Source of the DNA: Aureimonas jatrophae
Lineage (GTDB): Bacteria > Pseudomonadota > Alphaproteobacteria > Rhizobiales > Rhizobiaceae
Direction: 5' to 3'
Length of the DNA stretch: 64,000 nucleotides
NCBI RefSeq assembly: GCF_900104035.1
Contig: NZ_FNIT01000001.1
Span: forward strand, 390,169-454,168
The notes below the pieces were generated by a model. That model searched no databases, was not told the origin of the DNA, and was given only the letters and a program-made list of their open reading frames with translations. A program made the translations under genes and the position numbers. Shown here piece after piece: positions 44,935-53,950 of this stretch; within the stretch, counting starts at the first letter, position 1, and each line of letters opens with the position of its first letter.

Positions 44935-46164
44935 TCAGGCCAGCTCGCGGCGCAGCGTCTCGGGCGTCGTGATCGGCACCGGGGCGACCGACGCCGTATC
45001 GGCGCGCTCGGCGGCGGGCACGACGTCCGGCCTGCGGAGCATGCGCCAGGCTGCGTAGGCCGCGAACCCGACATGCGACGCGCCGGTCGCCAGAAACAGG
45101 CCGCGCGGCCCGAACGTCTCCATCAGCCAGGCCGCCAGCATCGGTCCCGCCATGGTGCCGAAGCCGTAGAGGATCAGAAGGCCGCCCGAGATCTTCACGA
45201 AGTCGGTCGGCCGGGCGAAGTCGTTGGCGTGAGCGACCGCCAAGGAATAGGCGGGATAGATGACGCCCCCGATCACGAAGGCGATCGCGAACAACGGCAG
45301 GTGCGCACTGCCCCAGACGAGGAGGCCCGCCAGCGCCGCCGACAGGCCGATGAGGCCGGCGAGCACCATGACGAGGCGACGGTCGACCCGGTCCGACAAG
45401 CGCCCAAGCGGAAACTGGAACACGAGCCCGCCGCCCATCGTGGCGACCAGCAGGGTCGAGATCTCGGCGGTGGACAGGCCGACGCGCTGTCCGAAGACCG
45501 GCGCCATGTTGGTCCAGGCGCCGGACAGGACGCCCGACAGCGTGACGCAGACCACGGCGGCGGGCGAGTTGCGCCAGATCATCCGCAGGTCGAGACGGGC
45601 CTGCACGAGGGGCTTGGGGCTCGGCGCGCGGGACAAGGCGTTGGGGATCACCGCCAGCGCATAGAAGACCGCGCAGAGCATGAACGCCGCCGGGACGCCT
45701 TCGCCAACCTTCGGCAGCGAGAACTGCCCGGCCATCATCGCCGCCATCGACACGGCCATGTAGAGCGAGAAGACGAGGCCGCGCGTCTCGTTGGTGACGC
45801 GCTCGTTCAACCAGCTCTCGATCACCATGTAGGCGCCCGCGATCGCGAAGCCCGAGACCGCGCGCACCGGGATCCAGCCGAAGGGCGAGACCCAAAGTCC
45901 GTTCAGGAGCACGCAAACCGCGAGAAGCGCCGCGAGGCTGGAAAAGGTGCGGATGTGGCCGGCGCTTTTGACGAGACGCGGTGCGACAAGGCAGCCCGCC
46001 GTGAACGCGATGGCGTAGGCCGTGCCCATGAGGCCGATCTCGTAGGCGTTCCAGCCCTCGCTCGCCGCCCGAACGGGCATGAGGATACCCTGCAGGCCGA
46101 TGCCGACGAGAAGAAAGAAGGTCGACGTCAGAAGCGCGACGATCGGAAGAAGATGGGCGCCCAT
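44935..46164 (-). CDS. Major facilitator superfamily transporter
   Basis: A 409-aa MFS protein with twelve predicted helices, including IGLMGTAYAIAFTAGCLVAP early and the AxxGRLSDRVDRR loop (FQFPLGRLSDRVDRRLVMV) between helices of the second half, the usual MFS motif A. The substrate is unknown; the sequence pieces recall the YcaD-type subgroup. It is transcribed leftwards, toward the His/Met-rich gene, with about 145 bp between them. Confidence 0.85.
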   Translation of the reverse strand: MGAHLLPIVALLTSTFFLLVGIGLQGILMPVRAASEGWNAYEIGLMGTAYAIAFTAGCLVAPRLVKSAGHIRTFSSLAALLAVCVLLNGLWVSPFGWIPVRAVSGFAIAGAYMVIESWLNERVTNETRGLVFSLYMAVSMAAMMAGQFSLPKVGEGVPAAFMLCAVFYALAVIPNALSRAPSPKPLVQARLDLRMIWRNSPAAVVCVTLSGVLSGAWTNMAPVFGQRVGLSTAEISTLLVATMGGGLVFQFPLGRLSDRVDRRLVMVLAGLIGLSAALAGLLVWGSAHLPLFAIAFVIGGVIYPAYSLAVAHANDFARPTDFVKISGGLLILYGFGTMAGPMLAAWLMETFGPRGLFLATGASHVGFAAYAAWRMLRRPDVVPAAERADTASVAPVPITTPETLRRELA

Positions 46165-46265
46165 GCGACGGCTCGACAGAAGGAGGATCGCCGCCTCGCT
46201 AGCCTATCGAGCCGGACGGCGCGAGCGTCCTAGCGCCGTTTCATGTCGGCGATTCGACATGGGTC

Positions 46266-47141
46266 TCATGCGCCGGCGGCGTCGACCTCCGCGAGCTTGG
46301 CCTGGAGCGAGAGAAGGTCGCGCCAGGATAGCCGCTTGTGGGCGGGCTGCCGCAGGAGATAGGCTGGGTGCAGCATCGCCATCGCGGGGATTTCGGTGCC
46401 GTCCGCCAGCCGCAGGCTCGACCACCGCCCGCGCGCGCGCATGATGCCCTCCTCGATGTGGAGAAGCGCCTTGGCAGAGGGCGAGCCGAGGCAGACGAGG
46501 ACGCGCGGGCGCACCAGCTCGATGTGGCGCAGCGTGAACGGCAGGCAGATCTCGGTCTCGGCAGGCGTCGGCGTCCGGTTGCCGGGAGGGCGCCAGAACA
46601 CGGTATTGGTGACGCGCACGGCGTCGCGCTCGAGCCCGATCGCGGCCAGCATGCGGTTGAGCAGCTGTCCCGAGCGTCCCGTGAACGGCTCGCCCACGAG
46701 ATCCTCGTCGCGTCCCGGCGCCTCGCCGACCATCATCAGGCGCGCATCCGGCCGGCCGCTGGCAAAGACCAGCGAGCGAGCCGAGGCGCGCAGGGCGCAG
46801 CCCTCGAACGCGCGCAGCGACGCTTCCAGCTCGTCCAGCGTCTTCGCCCGCCGGGCGCGGGCACGGGCGTCGTCGGCGGCCGCGTCGTCGCTCTCGAAGG
46901 CCAGCGCGGGACGGACCGGGGGCGGGGGTGGCTCGGCGCTCGCGGACGGACGCCGGTCGACCGGCAGCGGGGCCGCGGCCTCGACGGCTCGGGTCGCCGG
47001 CGCGGCGGGGGCGGGGCGGGTCCCGGCGGTTTCCGCGAAGCGGTCGCGCGGCGTCTCACCCGCGAAGTCGCGCACGCCGACCGTCTCGTACCAGGCCAGA
47101 AGGGCCGCGATCACTTCGGCCGGTGGGGACGCAACGCTCAT
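46266..47141 (-). CDS. Uracil-DNA glycosylase, family 4-like, lacking two cluster cysteines
   Basis: This 291-aa protein has a Pro/Ala-rich N-terminal extension (residues ~30-90) and a C-terminal glycosylase domain with the family 4/5 active motif GEAPGRDEDLVGEPFTGRSG and the leucine loop MLHPAYLLRQPAHKRL. It removes uracil from DNA. Family 4 enzymes carry a [4Fe-4S] cluster on four cysteines. Here only Cys115 (GCALRA) and Cys199 (EICLPF) align; the first is Phe112 and the one before RPPGNR is Trp (VFWRPPGN). So the cluster may be absent. I recall that Bradyrhizobium has an unusual uracil-DNA glycosylase. Confidence 0.85.
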   Translation of the reverse strand: MSVASPPAEVIAALLAWYETVGVRDFAGETPRDRFAETAGTRPAPAAPATRAVEAAAPLPVDRRPSASAEPPPPPVRPALAFESDDAAADDARARARRAKTLDELEASLRAFEGCALRASARSLVFASGRPDARLMMVGEAPGRDEDLVGEPFTGRSGQLLNRMLAAIGLERDAVRVTNTVFWRPPGNRTPTPAETEICLPFTLRHIELVRPRVLVCLGSPSAKALLHIEEGIMRARGRWSSLRLADGTEIPAMAMLHPAYLLRQPAHKRLSWRDLLSLQAKLAEVDAAGA

Positions 47142-47334
47142 GGCGCCGGTCTAGCACGAAACCGCAGCGCTCGCATGCGGTGCCCGGACGGCGAGCGACA
47201 CTTTGACGTTTACGTAAGAATGAAGCAGCGGGAGGGTGTCGCGTCCCCGATCCGCCCTGTATGAGCAAGGGTCATACCGGAACGATTCCAGACGGGGCGT
47301 GCGCGTCCCGCGACCGCGAGCGGAGGAACGGCAT

Positions 47335-49011
47335 TTGAGCGAGTTGGCGTCCGAACACGAAGCGGTCCCCGAGCGCGAGTCGATGGAGTTCGACGTCGTG
47401 ATCGTCGGGGCCGGGCCGGCGGGCCTCTCGGCGGCGATCCGCTGCAAGCAGGTGAACCCCGACCTGTCGGTCGTGGTGCTGGAGAAGGGGGCCGAGGTCG
47501 GGGCCCATATCCTGTCCGGCTGCGTCCTCGATCCGTCCTCGCTCGACGTGCTGCTGCCGGAATGGCGCTCCGAGGAAACGCCGATCCGCCAGCCCGTCAC
47601 CGCGGACCGCTTCTTCGTCTACGGGCCGGAAGGGGCGGTGCGACTGCCCAACGCCCTGATGCCGAAGTTGATGAGCAACGAGGGCAACTTCGTGGTCTCG
47701 CTCGGCGAGGTGTGCCGCTGGATGGCGGCGAAGGCCGAGGCGCTCGGCGTCGAGATCTATCCGGGCTTTGCGGCAACCGAGCTCCTGACCGACGCCGACG
47801 ACACCGTGGTGGGCGTTGCGACCGGCGACATGGGCATCACGCGTTCGGGCGAGCCGGGCGGCGCCTACCAGCGCGGCATGGCGTTGCTCGGCAAGTACGT
47901 TCTCGTGGGCGAGGGCGTGCGCGGTTCGCTCGCCAAGGAGATCGTCGAGCGCTACGGGCTCGCCCATGGGCGCGAGCCGCAGAAGTACGGGCTCGGCATC
48001 AAGGAGTTGTGGGAGATCGATCCCGCCAAGGCGCAGCCCGGCCTGGTGCAGCACTCGTTCGGCTGGCCGCTGAACCTTGAAACCGGCGGCGGCTCGTTTC
48101 TCTACCATCTGGAGGGAAACCGCGTTTACGTCGGCTTCGTCGTCCACCTCAACTACAAGAATCCGTACCTGTCGCCCTTCGAGGAGTTCCAGCGCTTCAA
48201 GCGGCACCCCGACATCGCCGCGCTGCTCGAGGGCGGCCAGCGCATCAGCTACGGTGCCCGTGCCATCTCGGAAGGCGGCTGGCAGTCGGTGCCCCATCTC
48301 GTGTTCCCCGGCGGGGCGCTGATCGGCTGCTCGGCGGGCTTCGTGAACGTACCGCGCATCAAGGGCGTCCACAACGCGATCTCGTCCGGCATGCAGGCGG
48401 CCGAGGCGGCGGCGGCGGCGATTGCGGCGGGTCGCTCGGCCGATCGGCTCTCGACCTACGAGGACGGATGGCGGGACTCGCCGATCGGGCGGGACCTGCG
48501 GCCCGTGCGCAACGTCAAGCCGCTCTGGTCGCGCTTCGGCACGGGGCTCGGCGTGGTTCTCGGCGGCATCGACATGTGGTGCAACCAGCTTCTCGGGCGT
48601 TCCGTCTTCGGGACGCTCGGCCACGGCAAGACGGACGCCGAGTCCACGGAGCCGGCAGCCAAGCACCGGCCGATCGACTATCCGCGCCCCGACAACAAGC
48701 TGACCTTCGACCGGACGTCCTCGGTGTTCCTGTCCAACACCAACCACGAGGAGGACCAGCCGGTGCACCTCGTGGTGAAGGACATGGCGCTGCAGAAGCG
48801 GTCCGAGCACGACGTCTATGCGGGGCTCAGCCAGCGCTACTGCCCGGCCGCCGTCTACGAATGGGACGAGACCAACGCGGCCGACCCGCGCTACGTGATC
48901 AACGCGCAGAACTGCGTGCACTGCAAGACGTGCGACATCAAGGATCCCAACGGCAACATCCGCTGGGTGCCGCCGCAGGGCGGCGAGGGCCCGGTCTACG
49001 CCTCGATGTGA
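47335..49011 (+). CDS. Electron transfer flavoprotein-ubiquinone oxidoreductase
   Basis: A 558-aa enzyme that passes electrons from ETF to ubiquinone at the inner membrane during fatty acid and amino acid breakdown. It has an FAD motif (VVIVGAGPAGLSAAIRC), the quinone-side and membrane-associated middle domain, and a C-terminal [4Fe-4S] domain with cysteines in RYCPAAVYEW and NCVHCKTCDIKDP. I chose the TTG at 47335, with GGAGGA eight bases upstream; it gives the usual family length. The ATG at 47383 would cut the N-terminus. Confidence 0.95.
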   Translation: MSELASEHEAVPERESMEFDVVIVGAGPAGLSAAIRCKQVNPDLSVVVLEKGAEVGAHILSGCVLDPSSLDVLLPEWRSEETPIRQPVTADRFFVYGPEGAVRLPNALMPKLMSNEGNFVVSLGEVCRWMAAKAEALGVEIYPGFAATELLTDADDTVVGVATGDMGITRSGEPGGAYQRGMALLGKYVLVGEGVRGSLAKEIVERYGLAHGREPQKYGLGIKELWEIDPAKAQPGLVQHSFGWPLNLETGGGSFLYHLEGNRVYVGFVVHLNYKNPYLSPFEEFQRFKRHPDIAALLEGGQRISYGARAISEGGWQSVPHLVFPGGALIGCSAGFVNVPRIKGVHNAISSGMQAAEAAAAAIAAGRSADRLSTYEDGWRDSPIGRDLRPVRNVKPLWSRFGTGLGVVLGGIDMWCNQLLGRSVFGTLGHGKTDAESTEPAAKHRPIDYPRPDNKLTFDRTSSVFLSNTNHEEDQPVHLVVKDMALQKRSEHDVYAGLSQRYCPAAVYEWDETNAADPRYVINAQNCVHCKTCDIKDPNGNIRWVPPQGGEGPVYASM

Positions 49012-49035
49012 GGGCTCTGGCCCGGCCCGCGCGGA

Positions 49036-50274
49036 TCACTCCGCCGGCTGGGCCATGGGTGGGGCGGCGGGCGCGGGAAGCTCGCCGTCGATGACGCCCT
49101 CGAAGGTGCGCAGGCGCTTGTAGATCGAGATCAGCTCCACGATCGTCGTCCAGCTCATGACCAGGAACTGGAACGAGGACCGCACCTGCCCGAAGGCGTT
49201 CATGATCTGGTTCATGACGCCGAGCGTGATGGCGCCGACCGCGATTGTGGGCGCCAGGATCAGGAACGGGAAGATCACGTCCGCCTGAAGGTACACGTAC
49301 CGCGCGACGTTGAAGTACATGTAGTGGAAATACAGTCGGAAGTAGTTGTGCCGCACGTCCGCGAAGAGTGCACGGACCTCGGGCGGTCGAGCGCGGTCGG
49401 AGTGGTCTTCGCCCATGACGAGTTCCTTGCGGTAGGCCGCCTCGACCTTCTGGTTGCGGAACTCAAGACCCGGCAGCTTGATGCCGACAAGTGCCAGGAA
49501 TGCCGTGCCAACCACCGACCATAGGATGGCCGCGACGACCAGCGCGTGAGGTACCTCGCCGATCAGCGGCAGCGTCGTCACAGACGCGGACAGGCCGACG
49601 AGGATCGGCAGGAAGGCAATCAGCGTCATCACCGAGTCGATGAGGCGCACACCCAGCGTCTCCATCGTGGTGGAGAAGCGCATCGTGTCCTCCTGGACGC
49701 GTTGCGACGCGCCTTCCACGCCTCGCAGCTTCGACCAGTGCGACATGTAGAAGTCGTTCATCGCCTCGCGCCAGCGGAAGATGTAGTGGCTGACGAAGAA
49801 GGCGGTCAGCACGCTGACCGTCACGCCCATGATGGCGAGGCCGCCGAATGTGTAGACGATGCTGTTGACGATCTCGCCGACCTCGACGGGTCGCGACTTC
49901 GAAAGCGCCGCCTGGATGATGTCGTAGAACGGGCCGTACCAGTTGTTCACGGCGACCGAGATCTCAACCTGAAAATAGGTGATGAAGAGGATCAGCGCCG
50001 AGCCGAGGATCGACCAGTTCTGCCAAGGGTGGTTCGCGATCACGCGCCAGGCCACGTAGAAGAGCGCGACCGCGACGGCGAAGTAGCCATAGAACCAGAG
50101 GAACGAGCCGGACCAGAACGTCTGGATTCCGACGTCACCCTCGGCCGGCGGCGCGAAGCCGAGATCGCCGCCGAGGCCGCGCGCGAAGCCGTACCAGAGC
50201 GCGACGCAGAGCAGCGTCCAGCCGACGACGGACAGAAAGAAGGCGCGCGGACGTGGAAAGAACGAAACGAACAT
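49036..50274 (-). CDS. bacA: SbmA/BacA-family peptide transporter
   Basis: A 412-aa inner membrane transporter with six to eight predicted helices and family landmarks ([38 protein letters not shown], then QEDTMRF). In E. coli (SbmA) and rhizobia (BacA) the protein takes up antimicrobial peptides, and in rhizobia and Brucella it is needed for long-term life inside the host. It is the last gene in a leftward group with the EEP-family and amn genes; 59 bp separate it from the EEP-family gene. Confidence 0.9.
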   Translation of the reverse strand: MFVSFFPRPRAFFLSVVGWTLLCVALWYGFARGLGGDLGFAPPAEGDVGIQTFWSGSFLWFYGYFAVAVALFYVAWRVIANHPWQNWSILGSALILFITYFQVEISVAVNNWYGPFYDIIQAALSKSRPVEVGEIVNSIVYTFGGLAIMGVTVSVLTAFFVSHYIFRWREAMNDFYMSHWSKLRGVEGASQRVQEDTMRFSTTMETLGVRLIDSVMTLIAFLPILVGLSASVTTLPLIGEVPHALVVAAILWSVVGTAFLALVGIKLPGLEFRNQKVEAAYRKELVMGEDHSDRARPPEVRALFADVRHNYFRLYFHYMYFNVARYVYLQADVIFPFLILAPTIAVGAITLGVMNQIMNAFGQVRSSFQFLVMSWTTIVELISIYKRLRTFEGVIDGELPAPAAPPMAQPAE

Positions 50275-50333
50275 CGGCCAAAAGGTCCCCGGGAGGCGGG
50301 CGCATCATGGCAGCGCCGACCCGGCGCCGCATG

Positions 50334-51335
50334 TTAATTCGCGTTCACGCTTTCCGCGACGCGGGCGGGCGCCGCCGGATCGGGCGCATCGTCCGCGATC
50401 GTGAAGCGCAGCAGCACCGGCAGGTGATCCGAACTCGTCGGCGCGAGCGTGCGCATCTCGACGACGCGGATCTCGCGGGAGGCCAGGATGTTGTCGATCG
50501 GCAGGCCGAACAGGTCGGCGGGCACGGCGGGCAGCGCCGCCAGCATGAAGCTCGGCCCGATCCCCGGCACGATGCGCGCGCCCGCGGCCTCTGCGACGGT
50601 TCCGACCGAGGCGCTCCAGGGTGCTGCGTTGAAGTCTCCACCCAGCAGCGTCGGAGCGGGCAGCTTCGGGAGGATCGGCTCCAGACGCCGTACCTCGCGC
50701 CATTGCGTCCGCGGCCAGGGCCAGTCGAGATGCAATGCCGACACCACGACGCGGCGTCCGTTGAAGTCGATCGTGCGCGTCGCGAGCCCGTCCATCGGAC
50801 GGCACAGCGTGATGCCCGGAGACACGAACGGACGCCGCGACAGGATCGCGGTGCCGCCGTCGCCGTAGGTGCCGCAGTAGTGCTGATACGGGTAGGCCGC
50901 TTCCAGCGTCTGGAAGCTGTCGCGCCATTCCCGGGTGACCTCCTGCAGGGTCACGATGTCGGGGCGCATTTCGGCGATGGCGCGGATCGCCGGCGCGTGA
51001 TCGGGCGCGTCATAGCGCAGGTTCATCTGCAGCATCGTATAGACCGCGCCGCTCGCGGGGGCGGGCTCTGCGGGCAGCACGAAGGGCAGGGTCGTAGCCA
51101 GGCCGAGCGCCGCGCCGGCGCAGGCGACCAGCGCGCCGATCCATCGCCGAGCCAGAAGCAGCGCGACGCCGACAAGGGCCGCCAGAACCGCGAGGTGGAG
51201 GCGGAAATGGGCGACGCTGTCGAGCGCGTGAACCTCGGCGCCCGCAAACGACGCCGCGATGGCGATCGCGAGGATGAGACCGACCATCAGAAGAAGGCCG
51301 CCCGCGAGACGGACGGCCGGGGAGCGATGCGGCAC
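50334..51335 (-). CDS. Membrane-anchored endonuclease/exonuclease/phosphatase (EEP) protein
   Basis: Read from the GTG at 51335 (AGGA about nine bases upstream), the 333-aa protein has three N-terminal hydrophobic helices (~residues 9-29, 46-65, 70-90) and a C-terminal EEP fold with catalytic pieces QMNLRYD, VTLQEVT, ALHLDWPW, GGDFNAAPWS and SSDHLPVLLRF. These are complete. EEP proteins cut nucleic acids or phospholipid/phosphate esters; the substrate is unknown. The huge frame that extends beyond 52 kb is the shadow of amn. It starts 11 nt after the amn stop. Confidence 0.85.
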   Translation of the reverse strand: MPHRSPAVRLAGGLLLMVGLILAIAIAASFAGAEVHALDSVAHFRLHLAVLAALVGVALLLARRWIGALVACAGAALGLATTLPFVLPAEPAPASGAVYTMLQMNLRYDAPDHAPAIRAIAEMRPDIVTLQEVTREWRDSFQTLEAAYPYQHYCGTYGDGGTAILSRRPFVSPGITLCRPMDGLATRTIDFNGRRVVVSALHLDWPWPRTQWREVRRLEPILPKLPAPTLLGGDFNAAPWSASVGTVAEAAGARIVPGIGPSFMLAALPAVPADLFGLPIDNILASREIRVVEMRTLAPTSSDHLPVLLRFTIADDAPDPAAPARVAESVNAN

Positions 51336-51346
51336 GGCGGCGGGTC

Positions 51347-52867
51347 CTACTGGAACGCGGTCTCGAAGAAGGACCGCAGCTTGCGCGAATGCAGGCGCTC
51401 GTGCGGCATGTCGGCCAGGCTCTGCATGGCGCGGATACCGATCTCGAGGTGCTGCGAGACCTGGCGCTTGTAGAAGTCGGTGGCCATGCCCGGCAGCTTC
51501 AGCTCGCCGTGCAGCGGCTTGTCGGAGACGCAGAGTAGCGTGCCATAGGGAACGCGGAAGCGATAACCGTTGGCCGCGATCGTGGCCGACTCCATGTCGA
51601 GCGCGACCGCGCGCGACTTCGACAGGCGCTCCACCGGCTCGCGCTGGTCGCGCAGCTCCCAGTTGCGGTTGTCGATGGTGGCGACCGTGCCGGTGCGCAT
51701 GATGCGCTTCAGATCGTAGCCCGACAGCCCGGTGACCGAGGCCACTGCCTCCTCCAGCGCGACCTGGACCTCGGCCAGCGCCGGGATCGGGACCCAGACC
51801 GGCAGGTCGGCATCGAGCACGTGATCCTCGCGCACATAGGCGTGGGCGAGCACGTAGTCGCCGAGCGCCTGCGTGTTGCGCAGGCCTGCGCAGTGCCCGA
51901 GCATGAGCCAGGCGTGCGGCCGCAGGACCGCGACGTGGTCGGTGATGGTCTTGGCGTTGGACGGGCCGACGCCAATGTTGACGAGGGTGATGCCCGACTG
52001 GCCGGCGCGCGCGAGATGGTAGGCCGGCATCTGCGGCAGGCGCGGCACGGCCAAGCCGCTTTCGGCGTGCGAGGCGCCCGCCCGCGTCACGACGTTGCCG
52101 GGCTCGACGAAGCAGTCGTAGCCGTGACCGCCTTCCGCCATCCAACGACGCGCCAGCGCGCAGAACTCGTCGACATAGAAGCCGTAGTTCGTGAACAGGA
52201 CGAAGTTCTGGAAATGCCGGGGGCTCGTCGCCGTGTAGTGCGCGAGGCGGTGGAGCGAGTAGTCGACGCGCTGCGCCGTGAACGGCGCGAGCGGCATCGG
52301 TTCGCCCGGAACCGGCTCGAAGTTGCCGTTGACGATGCGGTCGTCGGTGGCGTCGAGATCGGGCACGTCGAAGATGTCGCGCAGCGGCTTGTCGAGCCGA
52401 TCCGCCGAGGCACCGTCGACATGCGACCCCTCGGGCAGCGCGAAGTGCAGCGGGATCGGCGTCTCGGACGGGCCGACCTCGACCGGCTGGCCGTGGTTGC
52501 GGATCAGGAGATCGAGCTGCTCGCCGAGATAAGTCTCGAAGAGATCGGGACGGGTCACCGTGGTCGCGTAGAGCCCGGGACCCGGCACGAAGCCGAAGGA
52601 CAAACGGGAATCGACGCGCGCATGGCCGACGGTGCGAACCGAGACCTGCGGGTAGAAGGCCCGGAAGCGCCGGCTCGTGTCGCCGGTTCGTAGAACCTCG
52701 CGAAAGCTGTCCACCAGGAACTGCGTGGCCGCGTCGTAGAGCCGACGCAACTCGGCGACGGCCTCGCCGGCCTCGAAGAAGGCGCGGGCCGGCGAGGGGG
52801 CCGGCGATACGGTTGCCGGAAGGGCCAATGTGTCGGGGTGGCGGGCGGCCAGCGAGAGCTCGTTCAT
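51347..52867 (-). CDS. amn: AMP nucleosidase
   Basis: A 506-aa enzyme that splits AMP into adenine and ribose 5-phosphate and so helps to set adenylate levels. It has the N-terminal AMP nucleosidase domain (QVSVRTVGHARVDSRLSFGF) and a C-terminal nucleoside phosphorylase-like domain (ITLVNIGVGPSNAKTITDHV, DMESATIAANGYRFRVPYG). Length and motifs agree with the family. It may be co-transcribed with the upstream small gene (41 nt) and the downstream EEP and bacA genes. Confidence 0.94.
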   Translation of the reverse strand: MNELSLAARHPDTLALPATVSPAPSPARAFFEAGEAVAELRRLYDAATQFLVDSFREVLRTGDTSRRFRAFYPQVSVRTVGHARVDSRLSFGFVPGPGLYATTVTRPDLFETYLGEQLDLLIRNHGQPVEVGPSETPIPLHFALPEGSHVDGASADRLDKPLRDIFDVPDLDATDDRIVNGNFEPVPGEPMPLAPFTAQRVDYSLHRLAHYTATSPRHFQNFVLFTNYGFYVDEFCALARRWMAEGGHGYDCFVEPGNVVTRAGASHAESGLAVPRLPQMPAYHLARAGQSGITLVNIGVGPSNAKTITDHVAVLRPHAWLMLGHCAGLRNTQALGDYVLAHAYVREDHVLDADLPVWVPIPALAEVQVALEEAVASVTGLSGYDLKRIMRTGTVATIDNRNWELRDQREPVERLSKSRAVALDMESATIAANGYRFRVPYGTLLCVSDKPLHGELKLPGMATDFYKRQVSQHLEIGIRAMQSLADMPHERLHSRKLRSFFETAFQ

Positions 52868-52908
52868 GAGCCCCTTCTAACCCATCCGGCGGGGCGCGGG
52901 AAACGGCC

Positions 52909-53076
52909 TCAGAGGCCGACCCGCGCCTTGCGCGGCGCGCAGACGAGCCCCGTATCCAGGCAGTCGCCGGACGCAACGATCGGGCCGCTCACGGGCCGAT
53001 CAAGCCGAACCAGCGACGAGAATCCGACGGCGAAGAGCGCCATGAGAAGGGTCAGGACCGACAAGCGGATGATCAC
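52909..53076 (-). CDS. 55-aa single-helix membrane peptide upstream of amn
   Basis: From the GTG at 53076 (GAGGA about eight bases upstream) a peptide of 55 residues has one membrane helix (VLTLLMALFAVGFSSLV) and a periplasmic tail with two cysteines (GDCLDTGLVCAPRK) that could form a disulphide. The ATG at 53118 would give 69 residues with a hydrophilic start. No family is recognised. It lies 41 nt upstream of amn in the same direction. Confidence 0.5.
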   Translation of the reverse strand: MIIRLSVLTLLMALFAVGFSSLVRLDRPVSGPIVASGDCLDTGLVCAPRKARVGL

Positions 53077-53248
53077 GGCGGTTCGTCCTCGTTCCGGTGC
53101 CTCGATGCGCGGAACCATGGCACGCGGGGCCTGAACCCGACCTTGCGTCGCTCTTCAGCTTCCGTTCAGACACGCGAGCGGCCGGGAACGGTGGCGGACC
53201 CCATTCGCCGCTCTAGCTCCCGCCGCGATAGCGAGACAGGAGCCCGCG

Positions 53249-53950
53249 ATGGCACAGCGCCCGATCGAACTGCACTACTGGCCGACCCCCAACGGCTGGA
53301 AGATCAGCATCATGCTGGAGGAGCTTGAGGTCCCTTATGAGCTGAAGCTCGTGAACATTGGCGCGGGCGACCAGTTCAAGCCGGACTTTCTGCGAATCGC
53401 ACCCAACAACCGCATGCCCGCCATCGTCGACCCGGACGGGCCGGGCGGCGAGCCGATCTCGGTGTTCGAGTCGGGTGCGATCCTCCAGTATCTCGGCCGC
53501 AAGTTCGGCCGCTTCTATCCGACCGACGAGCGGGCGCGCGTCGCCTGCGAGGAATGGCTCTTCTGGCAGGTCGGGGGCCTAGGACCCATGGCGGGTCAGG
53601 CCCACCACTTCCGCCAATACGCGCCGGAGAAGATCGCGTACGGCATCGACCGCTACACCAACGAGTGCAACCGCCTGTACGGCGTCATGAACCGGCGGCT
53701 CGAGGGGCGCGACTATCTCGCGGACACATACTCGATCGCCGACATGGCCTGCGTCGGCTGGATCGTGCCACATGCCAACCAGGGCCAGAACCTCGACGAC
53801 TTCCCGAACCTCAAGGCCTGGTTCGAGCGGCTCAACGAGCGCCCGGCGGTGAAGCGGGGCCTGGAGGTCGGCAAGGCCGAGCGCGAGCGCCTGAACCTCT
53901 CGCAGGACAAGAACGCGCAAAGCGTCCTGTTCAACCAGCGCGCCCGCTAG
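53249..53950 (+). CDS. Glutathione transferase, YfcG/YghU-like
   Basis: A 233-aa Nu-class-like glutathione transferase. The N-terminal thioredoxin fold begins ELHYWPTPNGWKISIMLEEL and contains the glutathione-binding ESGAILQYL; the helical C-terminal domain has EEWLFWQVGGLGPMAGQAHH. These match the YfcG/YghU group, which acts as a disulphide-bond oxidoreductase with glutathione. A GGAG lies nine bases before the ATG. It is convergent with, and overlaps by four bases, the acyltransferase gene. Confidence 0.92.
   Translation: MAQRPIELHYWPTPNGWKISIMLEELEVPYELKLVNIGAGDQFKPDFLRIAPNNRMPAIVDPDGPGGEPISVFESGAILQYLGRKFGRFYPTDERARVACEEWLFWQVGGLGPMAGQAHHFRQYAPEKIAYGIDRYTNECNRLYGVMNRRLEGRDYLADTYSIADMACVGWIVPHANQGQNLDDFPNLKAWFERLNERPAVKRGLEVGKAERERLNLSQDKNAQSVLFNQRAR

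Noticed and set aside
51347..52976. Upstream part of an 880-aa minus-strand frame reaching 52976
   Set aside because: Only the 3' end (50334-51335) carries the EEP fold; the rest is the out-of-frame shadow of amn.
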